Position numbers and translations under genes: made by a program. The notes beneath the pieces were generated by a model, which saw only the letters and a list, made by a program, of their open reading frames with translations, did not search any database and was not told the origin of the DNA. A DNA stretch of 64,000 nt from contig NZ_JZUE01000011.1 in NCBI RefSeq assembly GCF_000969605.1, positions 165,362 to 229,361 on the forward strand, read 5' to 3'. This DNA is from Aquincola tertiaricarbonis. GTDB taxonomy: Bacteria > Pseudomonadota > Gammaproteobacteria > Burkholderiales > Burkholderiaceae_C. This document shows, in pieces, positions 7,911 through 16,513 of this stretch. The number at the start of each line of letters is the position of its first letter. The stretch's first letter is position 1.

Positions 7911-8906
7911 CTAATCGATCGTTATTTTCCGGTCGCGGATGAGCTGACCCCAGCGCTGGCTGTCCTTGGCCACCATGGCGGCGAAGGCGTCGGGCGAGCC
8001 GGCAGCGGCGGGCTCGGCGCCCAGCTGGGCCAGCTTGGCGCCCACCTCGGGCGCGCGCATGGCCTTGTTGAAGGCGGCGTTGATCTGCCGCACCAGCTCC
8101 GGCGACAGCTTGGCCGGGCCATACAGCCCGAACCAGGTGACCGACGAGAAGCCGGGCAGGCCGGCTTCGGCCACGGTGGGCAGCTCGGGCATCAGCGGCG
8201 AGCGCTTCTCGCCGGTGACGGCCAGCGCCTTCAGCCGGCCGCTGCGCACATGCGGCAGGCCGGTGGGGATGGAGTCGAACAGCACCTGCACATTGCCCGC
8301 GGCCAGGTCGGTCAGCGCCGGGCCGGTGCCCTTGTACGGCACATGCTGCATCTGCAGCCCGGCCTGCGAGCGGAAGGCCTCGGTCGTCAGGTGCACGATG
8401 GTGCCGTTGCCGCTGCTGGCGTAGTTCAGCTCGCCGGGGTGGGCCTTGGCATGGGCGATGAGCTCGGCCACCGTCTTCACCGGCATCGTGGGCGGCACCA
8501 GCAGCACGCTGGCGGCGTCGGCCACATGGGCGATGGGGGTGAAGTCCTTCACCGGGTCGTACGGCGGCCTGGCCATCAGGTGCGGCGAGATGGCGTGGGT
8601 GCTGCTGGTGGTGAACACCAGCGTGTAGCCATCGGGCGCGGCGCGCATGCCTTCCGAAGCGCCCAGCGTGCCGCCGGCACCGGCCTTGTTCTCGACGATG
8701 AACTGCTGGCCCACCTCGGACGAGACCTGCTGTGCCACCACGCGGGCCACGGTGTCGGTGGCGCCGCCGGCCGGGAAGGGCACCACCAGCCGCACCGGCT
8801 TGGCCGGCCAGGCCTGGGCATGTGCCGGCAGCTGGGCGGCCAGGGCGCAGGCGGCCAGGCAGGCAGCGGCCAGGCTGCGCAAGAGGGCGGGGCGGGCAAG
8901 TGGCAT
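7911..8906 (-). CDS. Bug-family tripartite tricarboxylate transporter substrate-binding protein
   Basis: 331 residues. A signal peptide ending P-A-H-A precedes the Bug hallmark W-P-x-K-P-V-R-L-V-V-P-F-P-A-G-G-A-T-D at the start of the mature protein. Other family landmarks are F-I-V-E-N-K-A-G-A-G-G, Y-T-L-V-F-T-T-S-S and V-P-Y-K-G-T-G-P-A. Bug proteins bind small, usually carboxylated or amidated, ligands in the periplasm, and most are orphan receptors. No TctA/TctB membrane component is nearby. The ATG at 8906 is chosen because it starts the signal peptide. The longer in-frame start would add about 25 residues before it. Confidence 0.88.
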   Translation of the reverse strand: MPLARPALLRSLAAACLAACALAAQLPAHAQAWPAKPVRLVVPFPAGGATDTVARVVAQQVSSEVGQQFIVENKAGAGGTLGASEGMRAAPDGYTLVFTTSSTHAISPHLMARPPYDPVKDFTPIAHVADAASVLLVPPTMPVKTVAELIAHAKAHPGELNYASSGNGTIVHLTTEAFRSQAGLQMQHVPYKGTGPALTDLAAGNVQVLFDSIPTGLPHVRSGRLKALAVTGEKRSPLMPELPTVAEAGLPGFSSVTWFGLYGPAKLSPELVRQINAAFNKAMRAPEVGAKLAQLGAEPAAAGSPDAFAAMVAKDSQRWGQLIRDRKITID

Positions 8907-9023
8907 GGTGGTGAGCTGGGGCAATCGAGGTGCCTCGATGCTAGGAAGCGTTGCCGAGCCGATCAAACATGGAATGGGCAATGCAGGCTTGCCGCCAGCG
9001 CAAAGCGGGGCGGCGATGCGGCT

Positions 9024-9935
9024 TCAGCCGCCTTCGGGCAGGTGCTGCTTCAGCAGGTCCAGGAAGGCCTGCACCGCCCGCGGCAGCGTGCGGCCGGCCA
9101 GGGTCTGCACCTCGATGGTCCGCAGGTCCAGGCCGGCATCGGTCACCGGCACGGCAGCGATGCGGCCTTCGGCGCGCAGCTGCCGCACCGCCACGCTGCC
9201 GGAGACGGACAGGCCGCCGCCCGCCATCGCGAACGCATGCAGCGTGCTCATGTTGTTGCTCACCAGCGCGGGCTGCAGCCGCATCTGCTGGCGGCTGCAG
9301 GCGGCGTCGATCATCTGCCGCAGCGTGGTCTGCGGGCCGGGCAGGGCCAGCGGATGCTCGCCCATCTGGCGCAGTCCCAGGCCGCTGGCAGGGGCCAGTG
9401 CATGGCCGGGATGCATCAATGCCAGCACCGGCGCGGGCTGGCTGAACTGCACCTCGATGTCGGGCTCGGGCGCCTGGCTGAAGCGCAGGCCGATGTCGGC
9501 ATCGCCGGCGCGCACCAGCGCGCTCACCACCGCCGGCGGCTGCGCATCCAGCTCGAACACGATGCCCGGATGCGACTGCCGGAAGCGCACGATCAGCTGC
9601 GGCAGGAAGACATTGGCGAAGGCCTCGGAGGCCACCACCCGCACCAGCCCCATGCGCATGCCCTGCAGCGCCTGGATCTCCTCCAGCGCGCGGTCTTCCT
9701 CCAGGCTGGCGCGGCGGGCGTAGGCGGCCAGGATCTCGCCGGCCTGCGTGGGCACCATGCCGCGCGGATGGCGCTCGAACAGCGTGGTGCCCAGCGTGCG
9801 CTCCAGCGCCGCGATCTGGCGGCTGACGGCGGAGGCCGCCACATGCAGCCGCTCCGAGGCCACCGTGGCCGAACCGCTGCGCACCACTTCCAGGAAGTAG
9901 CGCAGCGCGGTGTCCTGCAGCAGCGGCCTGCGCAT
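9024..9935 (-). CDS. LysR-family transcription regulator
   Basis: 303 residues. The N-terminal winged helix-turn-helix (about 8-65) includes A-S-A-V-S-R-Q-I-A-A-L-E and the F-E-R-H-P-R-G turn. The C-terminal part is a periplasmic-binding-protein-like effector domain. It lies 117 bases upstream of the Bug gene on the same strand and 25 bases downstream of the arginase gene. It is the likely regulator of one of those, though LysR regulators more often diverge from their targets. Confidence 0.85.
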   Translation of the reverse strand: MRRPLLQDTALRYFLEVVRSGSATVASERLHVAASAVSRQIAALERTLGTTLFERHPRGMVPTQAGEILAAYARRASLEEDRALEEIQALQGMRMGLVRVVASEAFANVFLPQLIVRFRQSHPGIVFELDAQPPAVVSALVRAGDADIGLRFSQAPEPDIEVQFSQPAPVLALMHPGHALAPASGLGLRQMGEHPLALPGPQTTLRQMIDAACSRQQMRLQPALVSNNMSTLHAFAMAGGGLSVSGSVAVRQLRAEGRIAAVPVTDAGLDLRTIEVQTLAGRTLPRAVQAFLDLLKQHLPEGG

Positions 9936-9960
9936 CGTCCCGGTACGGCGGCGTGCGGCT

Positions 9961-10875
9961 TCAGCGCCGCATCAGCGTGCTCTTGCCGAACAGGCTCTCG
10001 ATCATGTCCACCGCGATCAGCGCGGTGCGGTTGCGCACGTCCAGCGCGGGGTTGATCTCCATCACGTCCAGCGAGCCCAGCCGGCCGGTGTCGGCGATCA
10101 TCTCCATGCACAGCTGCGCCTCGCGGTAGGTGGGGCCGCCGGGCACGGTGGTGCCCACGCCGGGCGCGATGTCGGCATCGAGGAAGTCGACGTCGAAGCT
10201 CACGTGCAGGTGGGTGTTGTCGTCCAGCGTGGCCAGCGCCAGCTCCATCGTGTGGCGCATGCCCATCTCGTCGATGTAGCGCATGTCGAACACTTCCAGG
10301 CCCACCTGGTGCACGAAGCGCTTCTCGCCCGCGTCCACGCTGCGGATGCCGATCTGCCGGATCCACTTGGGGTTGACCGCCGGCACTTGGCCGCCGATCT
10401 CGATCAGCTCCTTCGGGCCATAGCCGCACAGGCAGGCCACCGGCATGCCGTGGATGTTGCCGCTGGGCGTGAGCTCGTTGGTGTTGAAGTCGGCATGTGC
10501 ATCCAGCCACAGCACCCGCAGCTTCTTGCCCGCCTCGCGGCAATGCCGGGCCACGGCGCTGATGGAGCCCAGGCCCAGGCAATGGTCGCCGCCCATCAGG
10601 ATGGGCATGCGGCCGATGCGCAGCTCGGCCAGCACCGCGTCGTGCACCAGCTGGTTCCAGGCGGCCACTTCGTGCAGGTGTCGGTAGCCTTCGTCGGGCG
10701 GCAGCCAGGGGTTGGATGGGCCGATCAGGTTGCCGCGGTCCTCCACCTGCAGGCCATGGCTTTCCAGCGCAGCGGCGAAGTCGGCCACGCGCAGGGCTTC
10801 GGGGCCCATGCGTGCGCCCTTGGCGCCGGCGCCGATGTCGGTGGGTGCGCCGATGAGGCTGACGAGGTGGGTCAT
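9961..10875 (-). CDS. rocF: Arginase (ureohydrolase family)
   Basis: 304 residues. All manganese-ligand motifs of the ureohydrolase fold are present: G-G-D-H, D-A-H-A-D-F-N, S-F-D-V-D-F-L-D and E-I-N-P. The N-terminal A-P-T-D-I-G-A-G and the T-P-S-G-N-I-H-G-M-P loop resemble true arginases (L-arginine to ornithine plus urea) more than agmatinases. Length matches arginase. It is cytosolic. It lies between a LOG-family gene (37 bases upstream) and the LysR regulator (25 bases downstream), all leftward. An agmatinase-like substrate cannot be excluded from sequence alone. Confidence 0.87.
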   Translation of the reverse strand: MTHLVSLIGAPTDIGAGAKGARMGPEALRVADFAAALESHGLQVEDRGNLIGPSNPWLPPDEGYRHLHEVAAWNQLVHDAVLAELRIGRMPILMGGDHCLGLGSISAVARHCREAGKKLRVLWLDAHADFNTNELTPSGNIHGMPVACLCGYGPKELIEIGGQVPAVNPKWIRQIGIRSVDAGEKRFVHQVGLEVFDMRYIDEMGMRHTMELALATLDDNTHLHVSFDVDFLDADIAPGVGTTVPGGPTYREAQLCMEMIADTGRLGSLDVMEINPALDVRNRTALIAVDMIESLFGKSTLMRR

Positions 10876-10912
10876 GTGCGCGGGCTCCAGCGGTAGTGGC
10901 GGGGCAGGTGGT

Positions 10913-11830
10913 TCAGAAGTCCTGGACGTGCGGGCCCTTGCCGCTGCCGTCGTCCTCGGCGTCCAGGCCGTATTCGGCGGCCAGGATGTCGTAGGCCTCC
11001 TCGGCCGATTCGACGAAGCGGAACAGCTCCACGTCCTCGGGCGAGATCATGCCGGTCTCGATCAGCAGCTCGAAGTTGATCAGGCGTGTCCAGAAGTCGC
11101 GGCCGAACAGCAGCACCGGGCGGCGGCGGCTCTTCTTGGTCTGGATGAGGGTGAGCGCCTCGAACATCTCGTCCAGCGTGCCGAAGCCCCCGGGGAAGGC
11201 CACGATGGCCACGCTGCGCATCAGGAAGTGCATCTTGCGCAGGCCGAAGTAGTGGAACTGGAAGCACAGCTCCGGCGTGATGTAGGGGTTGGGCGCCTGC
11301 TCGTGCGGCAGCACGATGTTCAGCCCCAGGCTGCGGCCGCCCACCTCGAAGGCGCCGCGGTTGCCGGCTTCCATGATGCCGGGGCCGCCGCCGGTGGACA
11401 CGTAGATCGGCGTGTGCATGCGGCGCGCCCGCTGGGTGATGATCTCCGCGAAGCGACGGGCCTCGTCGTAGTAGCGGCTCATCGTCACGGCCATCTCGGC
11501 GCGCTTGAGCGTGGGCGCGTCGGCATCCGGCGACGCACGCACCGCCTCCAGCCGGCGCTGCGCTTCATCCGAAGGCAGGATGCGGGCGCTGCCGAAGATG
11601 ACGATGGTCGATTCGATGCCCTGTTCCTGCTGGATCAGCTCGGGCTTGAGCAGCTCCAGCTGCATGCGCACCGGGCGCAGTTCCTCGCGCAGCAGGAAGT
11701 CGGTGTCGGTGAAGGCCAGGCGGTAGGCGCTTTCGGGGCCGGTGTATCGGTGCGGTGGTTCGGCGATCTGCGCGTCTTCTTCGGCGCTGGGAAAGTTGCG
11801 GGCCGTCAGGTCCTGGCGCTTGGTATCCAT
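10913..11830 (-). CDS. LOG-family protein (TIGR00730 type, possible cytokinin riboside 5'-monophosphate phosphoribohydrolase)
   Basis: 305 residues. The Rossmann-like fold carries the diagnostic pair G-G-G-P-G-I-M-E-A-G-N-R-G-A and P-G-G-F-G-T-L-D-E-M-F-E, once misread as a lysine decarboxylase motif. It belongs to the longer LOG subgroup, with an N-terminal extension of roughly 100 residues and an acidic C-terminus. LOG enzymes release free bases from nucleoside monophosphates. The ATG at 11830 is chosen. A TTG five codons upstream is the only alternative with similar context. It diverges from the dehydrogenase gene at 11934. Confidence 0.85.
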   Translation of the reverse strand: MDTKRQDLTARNFPSAEEDAQIAEPPHRYTGPESAYRLAFTDTDFLLREELRPVRMQLELLKPELIQQEQGIESTIVIFGSARILPSDEAQRRLEAVRASPDADAPTLKRAEMAVTMSRYYDEARRFAEIITQRARRMHTPIYVSTGGGPGIMEAGNRGAFEVGGRSLGLNIVLPHEQAPNPYITPELCFQFHYFGLRKMHFLMRSVAIVAFPGGFGTLDEMFEALTLIQTKKSRRRPVLLFGRDFWTRLINFELLIETGMISPEDVELFRFVESAEEAYDILAAEYGLDAEDDGSGKGPHVQDF

Positions 11831-11933
11831 GCGTGGCGTCTTCAAAGTCGATGCGGGAGCTTAACGCCCGCGGCAAGGCGCGCTCCCGGCTTATGCTGCG
11901 CGCCTTCTTCCAGGCAGTACAGGACGCGGTTCG

Positions 11934-12947
11934 ATGGCAAGGATGACGATGGCGCAGGCGGTGAAGCTGGGCGCCGATGCATTGCAGCGGGCCGGTGCCA
12001 GCCCGGCGATGGCCGAGGCCACCGCGCAGGCGCTGGTGGTGGCCGATGCGCAGGGGCTGGCTTCGCACGGGCTGTCGCGCGTGCCGCAGTACGCCGGCCA
12101 CCTGCGCACCGGCCGGGTGGAAGGCGGCGCCCGCCCCACGGTGCACAGCGTGCGGCCCGCCGCGGTGGTGGTGGATGCGCACGACGGCCTGGCCTTCGAG
12201 GCCTGCACGCTGGCCGTGCAGCAGGCCGTGGAGCGTGCCGCAGCGCATGGCGTGGCCTGCGCCGGCGTCATCAACAGCCACCATGGCGGCGTGATGGTGG
12301 ACCACCTGCGCGCAGTGGCCGCCGCCGGCATGGTGGGCCTGGCCTTCGCCAATGCACCCGCGGCCATGCCGGCGGCGGGCGGGCGTCATCCGGTGTTCGG
12401 CACCAACCCGATCGCGGCCATCTTCCCGCGCCGCCCGGGCGCGGGCGATGCGCTGATGATCGACCTGAGCCTCAGCGAGGTGGCCCGCGGCAAGCTGATG
12501 ATGGCGGCCAAGGAAGGCCGCAGCATCCCGCTGGGCTGGGCGCTGGACGTGGACGGCCAACCCACCACCGACCCGGCGCGCGGCATGGAGGGCTCCATGC
12601 TGCCGCTGGGCGCGGCCAGCAGCCCCAAGGGCGCGATGCTGGCGTTGATGATCGAGCTGCTGAGCAGCGCGGTGATCGGCGCGCACTTCAGCTTCGAGGC
12701 CGACACCTTCTTCGTCGACGAAGGCAACAAGCCGCGCATCGGCCAGGCCTTCATCGTGATCGACCCCGGCGCGCTGGCCGGCAGCGGCAGCTACCTGGAG
12801 CGGGTGGAGGTGCTGGTGGCCGAGATGCTGCGCGACGAGGGCGTGCGCCTGCCCGGTGGCCGGCGCGAGGACCTGCGGCGCGCCGCCGAGCAGGGCGGCA
12901 TCGAGGTGCCGGATGCGCTGCTGGCCGCGCTGCAGGCCATCCGCTGA
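11934..12947 (+). CDS. Malate/L-lactate dehydrogenase family oxidoreductase (Ldh2 type)
   Basis: 337 residues. Features of the Ldh2/MDH2 family are A-D-A-Q-G-L-A-S-H-G-L-S-R near residue 40, S-H-H-G-G-V, F-G-T-N-P-I-A, and the E-G-S-M-L-P-L-G-x-x-x-x-x-K-G loop. The family reduces 2-oxoacids or cyclic imines such as delta1-piperideine-2-carboxylate with NAD(P)H. The true substrate cannot be read from the sequence. Neighbouring arginase and gamma-glutamyltransferase genes make an amino-acid-derived substrate plausible. AGGA lies upstream of the ATG. Confidence 0.85.
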   Translation: MARMTMAQAVKLGADALQRAGASPAMAEATAQALVVADAQGLASHGLSRVPQYAGHLRTGRVEGGARPTVHSVRPAAVVVDAHDGLAFEACTLAVQQAVERAAAHGVACAGVINSHHGGVMVDHLRAVAAAGMVGLAFANAPAAMPAAGGRHPVFGTNPIAAIFPRRPGAGDALMIDLSLSEVARGKLMMAAKEGRSIPLGWALDVDGQPTTDPARGMEGSMLPLGAASSPKGAMLALMIELLSSAVIGAHFSFEADTFFVDEGNKPRIGQAFIVIDPGALAGSGSYLERVEVLVAEMLRDEGVRLPGGRREDLRRAAEQGGIEVPDALLAALQAIR

Positions 12948-12948
12948 C

Positions 12949-12961
12949 CTGACTAGACAAG
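12949..12961. promoter_or_regulatory. CTGACTAGACAAG, third CTAG palindrome-like element
   Basis: It shares the 12-mer TGACTAGACAAG with 99-110. It sits exactly between two convergent genes and supplies the TAG stop of the ThiF/MoeB gene (12955-12953 on the minus strand). A position downstream of both genes argues against a simple operator role. Confidence 0.2.
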
Positions 12962-13711
12962 TGGCCGGCTGCCGCACACCGGGCAGCCGGGGGTGCGGCC
13001 GATGCGGATCTCGCTCCATTCCATGCGCCGCGCATCCAGCATCTGCAGCCGGCCGGCCAGGCTGCTGCCCACGCCTGCCAGCAGCTTCAGCGCCTCGGCC
13101 GCCTGCATGCTGCCGATGATGCCCACCAGCGGCGCGAACACGCCCATGGTGGCGCAGCGCACTTCTTCCGGCGGGGCATCGGCCGGGAACACGCAGGCAT
13201 AACAGGGCGCCTCGGGCCGCCGCGGATCGACCACCGTCAGCTGGCCGTCAAAGCCGACGGCCGCGCCGGCCACCAGCGGCTTGCCGGCCCGCACGCAGGC
13301 CGCATTCACCGCCTGGCGGGTGGCGAAGTTGTCGCTGCAGTCCAGCACCACGTCGGCCGCCGCCACCAGCTCGGCCAGCTGACGGGCATCGGCGCGCTGC
13401 ACCAGCGGCTGCATGCGCACCTCGGGGTTGATGCGGCCCACCGCCGTGGCGGCGGACTCGGCTTTCGGCCGGCCCACGCGCGACAGGTCGTGCACGATCT
13501 GCCGCTGCAGGTTGGTGAGGTCCACGGTGTCGTCGTCCATCACCGTGATGCGGCCCACGCCCGCGGTGGCCAGGTACAGCAGCACCGGCGAGCCCAGGCC
13601 GCCGGCACCGATCACCAGCGCATGCGCATCCAGCAGCCGCTGCTGTCCTTCGATGCCGATGTCGTCTAGCAGGATGTGCCGCGAGTACCGCAGCAGCTGG
13701 TCGTCGTTCAT
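12953..13711 (-). CDS. moeB: HesA/MoeB/ThiF-family adenylyltransferase
   Basis: 252 residues. The nucleotide-binding G-A-G-G-L-G is followed by D-D-D-T-V-D-L-T-N-L-Q-R-Q, the conserved E1-like block. Two CxxC pairs (C-Y-A-C and C-P-V-C) form the structural zinc site. No C-terminal rhodanese domain is present, so it is the short MoeB/ThiF form. It activates the C-terminal Gly-Gly of a small sulfur-carrier protein (MoaD or ThiS) by adenylation in molybdopterin or thiamine synthesis. No moa or thi gene is nearby to decide between them. A strong terminator separates it from the upstream protease gene. Confidence 0.85.
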   Translation of the reverse strand: MNDDQLLRYSRHILLDDIGIEGQQRLLDAHALVIGAGGLGSPVLLYLATAGVGRITVMDDDTVDLTNLQRQIVHDLSRVGRPKAESAATAVGRINPEVRMQPLVQRADARQLAELVAAADVVLDCSDNFATRQAVNAACVRAGKPLVAGAAVGFDGQLTVVDPRRPEAPCYACVFPADAPPEEVRCATMGVFAPLVGIIGSMQAAEALKLLAGVGSSLAGRLQMLDARRMEWSEIRIGRTPGCPVCGSRPLV

Positions 13712-13736
13712 GCGGGCAGCATAGCGGCGGGAAGCA

Positions 13737-13763
13737 AAAAGCCCGCCGAAGGGGCGGGCTTTT
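13737..13763 (-). terminator. Rho-independent terminator of the S41 protease gene
   Basis: AAAAGCCCGCC, a short loop, then GGCGGGCTTTT forms an 11-bp stem. Read on the minus strand it is followed by TTTTTGC. It lies 26 bases past the protease stop codon and upstream of the moeB-like gene. Confidence 0.88.
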
Positions 13764-13788
13764 GGGCGAGCGAATCGGCGCCGCGAAC

Positions 13789-15225
13789 TCAGTTGTTGGT
13801 GGTCTCGGCCGCCTCGGCCTTGCGCTCGACCACGCTCTTGCTGACGATCACCGACTTGCCCTTGAGCTGGTTCAGTGCCTGCTCCAGCGGGAAGTCCTCG
13901 GCCGAACCGAACTCGGGCAGCGGCTTGGGCGCTTCCTTGCTCTTGGCCAGCTGCTCTTCCAGCTTCTTGCGGGCGTCCTCGCGGGCCTTCTCGCGGGCTT
14001 CGTCCTTCTTCTCTTCCGAGCCGCTGAGGTGCTTGTCGAGGTCGGCCTCGCGCATGCGCAGCGCGGCGAACACGTTGCCTTCGGCGGTTTCGTCCAGCCA
14101 GATGTCGGGCACGATGCCGCGTGCCTGGATCGACTTGCCGCTGGGCGTGTAGTAGCGCGCGGTGGTGATCTTCAGCGCGGTGTCCGCAGTGAGCGGGCGC
14201 ACCGTCTGCACCGAGCCCTTGCCGAAGGTCTGCGCGCCCATCACGGTGGCGCGCTTGTGGTCCTGCAGCGCGCCGGCCACGATCTCGCTGGCCGAGGCCG
14301 AGCCTTCGTTGACCAGCACCACCAGCGGCACCTTCTTCACCGCGTCGGGCAGGCGGCGCAGCGGATCGGTGCCGCCGCGGCGCATGTAGAAGTCGGGCGA
14401 GGCCTTGAAGGTGCTCTTCGACTCAGGCAGCTGGCCATTGGTGCTCACCACCACCGCGTCGTTGGGCAGGAAGGCGGCCGACACCGCCACCGCGCCCTCC
14501 AGCAGGCCGCCGGGGTCGTTGCGCAGGTCAAGCACCAGGCCCTTGAGGTTGGGATCCTGCTTGTAGATGTCTTCCAGCTTCTTGGCGAAGTCCTCGACCG
14601 TGCGGTCCTGGAACTGGCTCACGCGCAGCCAGGCGTAGCCCGGCTCCACCATCTTGGAGCGCACGCTCTGCACGCGAATTTCCTCGCGCGTGATGCTGAC
14701 CGGGAAGGTGCGGCCCTCGGCCTTGCGGAACACCGTCAACACCACCTTGGTGCTGGGCTCGCCGCGCATCTTCTTGACCGCCTGGTCCATCGTCAGGCCC
14801 TTGACGGCGGTGTCGTCGATCTTGGTGACCAGGTCGCCGGCCTTCAGGCCCGCGCGGAAGGCGGGCGAGCCCTCGATGGGCGACACCACCTTGACCAGGC
14901 CGTCTTCCATGCCGATCTCGATGCCGACGCCGACAAACTTGCCGCTGGTGCCTTCACGGAATTCCTTGAAGGTCTTCTTGTCAAAATACTGGCTGTGCGG
15001 GTCCAGCCCCGAGACCATGCCCGAGATGGCATTGCCGATCAGCTTCTTCTCGTCCACCGGCTCGACGTAGTCGCTCTTGACCATGCCGAAGACGGCAGCC
15101 AGCTGCTGCAGCTCTTCGAGCGGAAGCGGCGTGTTGCGGGCAAACGCCTGCAACTGCATTGTGGTCAACGCCCCGGCGACGGCGCCTACGGCGACCAGAC
15201 CGGCAACTTTGAGTTTCGACCCCAT
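13789..15225 (-). CDS. S41-family C-terminal processing peptidase (CtpA/Prc type)
   Basis: 478 residues. The N-terminus has a single hydrophobic signal or anchor (about 5-28). The PDZ domain lies around residues 85-170 (G-V-G-I-E-I, A-G-L-K-A-G-D). In the S41 protease core the catalytic Ser is in G-S-A-S-A-S-E-I and the general base Lys is in T-F-G-K-G-S-V-Q. A charged Lys/Glu-rich helical tail follows. It acts in the periplasm, removing or trimming C-termini of envelope proteins. The ATG at 15225 is chosen. A GTG three codons earlier is possible. It is flanked by terminators on both sides, so it is monocistronic. Confidence 0.9.
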   Translation of the reverse strand: MGSKLKVAGLVAVGAVAGALTTMQLQAFARNTPLPLEELQQLAAVFGMVKSDYVEPVDEKKLIGNAISGMVSGLDPHSQYFDKKTFKEFREGTSGKFVGVGIEIGMEDGLVKVVSPIEGSPAFRAGLKAGDLVTKIDDTAVKGLTMDQAVKKMRGEPSTKVVLTVFRKAEGRTFPVSITREEIRVQSVRSKMVEPGYAWLRVSQFQDRTVEDFAKKLEDIYKQDPNLKGLVLDLRNDPGGLLEGAVAVSAAFLPNDAVVVSTNGQLPESKSTFKASPDFYMRRGGTDPLRRLPDAVKKVPLVVLVNEGSASASEIVAGALQDHKRATVMGAQTFGKGSVQTVRPLTADTALKITTARYYTPSGKSIQARGIVPDIWLDETAEGNVFAALRMREADLDKHLSGSEEKKDEAREKAREDARKKLEEQLAKSKEAPKPLPEFGSAEDFPLEQALNQLKGKSVIVSKSVVERKAEAAETTNN

Positions 15226-15245
15226 GAACGGCACCCCGCAGCGAG

Positions 15246-15287
15246 AAAAAAGCCCCGAATCCAGTATACGGCTGGCACTTTCGGGGG
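15246..15287 (-). terminator. Terminator downstream of the Fe(III) ABC ATPase gene
   Basis: CCCCGAA (15253-15259) pairs with TTCGGGG (15280-15286) around a 20-base loop. On the minus strand the stem is followed by GCTTTTTTC, a good U-tract. The loop contains TATACT, which could double as a -10 element for the downstream protease gene, but no -35 partner was found. Confidence 0.65.
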
Positions 15288-15297
15288 ATTGCGTGAA

Positions 15298-16434
15298 CTA
15301 GGGCAAAGTTGCCTGTTCACTCCGGGCATTGGATACAGGCACCGTGCCGGAGTTCGCACCGGGTGTGCGTTCGAATGTGACGATGTGGTCCACCTGCGCC
15401 CGGATGCCGATCCACTCGCCCACCGCATGGTCGTGGTGGCTGGGCACGTGGGCCAGCACCTGCTCGCCGGTGGGCAGCCGCAGCGTGTAGAGGAATTCCG
15501 AGCCGCGGAAGGCCTTGCGCTCGATGCAGGCCCGGGTGGGCGCATGGTCGTCGTGCACGATGTCGTCGGCCCGCAGCAGCACGTCGCATTCGCCGCCGGG
15601 ATAGGCGTCGGGCAGCGGGCAGCCGCCGATGTCGGTCAGCTCGCCCAGCGGCGTGCGCACGAACGGCCCGCGCGGCGCCGGCACGATGCGCCCGGGCACG
15701 AACACGCCGTGGCCGATGAAATCGGCGACGAAGCGCGTGGCCGGGCGGTGATAGAGGGTGTACGCGTCGTCCCACTGCTCCAGCCGGCCGCCCTGCATCA
15801 CGCCGATCACGTCGCCCAGCGCGAAGGCTTCCATCTGGTCGTGCGTGACGAACAGCGCGGTGGTGCGGGTGCGCTGCAGGATGGCGCGCACGTCCTGGGC
15901 CAGCCGGCCGCGCAGGTCCACGTCCAGGCTGGAGAAGGGTTCGTCCAGCAGCAGCAGCCGCGGATGCGGCGCCAGCGCCCGCGCCAGCGCGATGCGCTGC
16001 TGCTGCCCGCCCGACAGCTGGTGCGGCGCGCGGTCGGCCACGTGGGACAGGCCCACCAGCTCCAGCATCTCCGCCACGCGGGCGTCGCGCTCGGCGCGCG
16101 GCAACTCGCGGATGCCGAAGGCCACGTTCCTGGCGATGCTCAGGTGCGGGAACAGCGCATAGTCCTGGAACACCATGCCGATGCGGCGCCGCTCCGGCGC
16201 CACGTGGGTGCCGTCGCCGGTGGACAGCAGGTCACGGTCCATCACGATGCGGCCGCCGGACAGCGGCTCCAGCCCGGCCACGGCCCGCAGCGCGGAGGTC
16301 TTGCCGCAGCCGGAAGGCCCGATAAGCACGCCGATCTGCCCCGGCCGCAGGCCCAGCGACACCCTGTCCACCGCCGGCCGCTGCGCAGCGGCGCCGGGAT
16401 AGCGCACGCTGATCTGGTCGAGTTGCAGAAACAT
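15298..16434 (-). CDS. fbpC: Fe(III) ABC transporter ATP-binding protein (FbpC-like)
   Basis: 378 residues. Walker A is G-P-S-G-C-G-K-T-S, with a Q-loop at F-Q-D-Y-A-L-F-P-H. The signature is L-S-G-G-Q-Q-Q-R and Walker B is L-L-L-L-D-E-P-F-S-S-L-D. A C-terminal TOBE-like beta domain (about 240-360) follows, as in FbpC/AfuC-type ATPases. It powers import across the inner membrane together with the divergently encoded permease. Iron as substrate is inferred from the permease type and the Fur-like site in the 79-base divergent region. A periplasmic binding protein (FbpA) is not in the window. Confidence 0.85.
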   Translation of the reverse strand: MFLQLDQISVRYPGAAAQRPAVDRVSLGLRPGQIGVLIGPSGCGKTSALRAVAGLEPLSGGRIVMDRDLLSTGDGTHVAPERRRIGMVFQDYALFPHLSIARNVAFGIRELPRAERDARVAEMLELVGLSHVADRAPHQLSGGQQQRIALARALAPHPRLLLLDEPFSSLDVDLRGRLAQDVRAILQRTRTTALFVTHDQMEAFALGDVIGVMQGGRLEQWDDAYTLYHRPATRFVADFIGHGVFVPGRIVPAPRGPFVRTPLGELTDIGGCPLPDAYPGGECDVLLRADDIVHDDHAPTRACIERKAFRGSEFLYTLRLPTGEQVLAHVPSHHDHAVGEWIGIRAQVDHIVTFERTPGANSGTVPVSNARSEQATLP

Positions 16435-16456
16435 GCACCTATGATATCGGCTTCAT

Positions 16457-16475
16457 GAGAATGACAAGCGTTCGC
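16457..16475. promoter_or_regulatory. Fur-box-like site between the divergent iron transporter genes
   Basis: The 19-mer GAGAATGACAAGCGTTCGC agrees with the classical GATAATGATAATCATTATC consensus at 13 of 19 positions (hand-counted). It lies in the only space from which both transporter genes can be transcribed, and is AT-rich for this genome. Confidence 0.6.
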
Positions 16476-16513
16476 AACGAGCGCGCTCGGGTAATGAAGA
16501 GGGTGGTGTGCTG

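Noticed and set aside
15261..15266. TATACT (minus strand) as a -10 promoter for the S41 protease gene
   Set aside because: It sits in the loop of a terminator and no convincing -35 hexamer lies 16-18 bases upstream.
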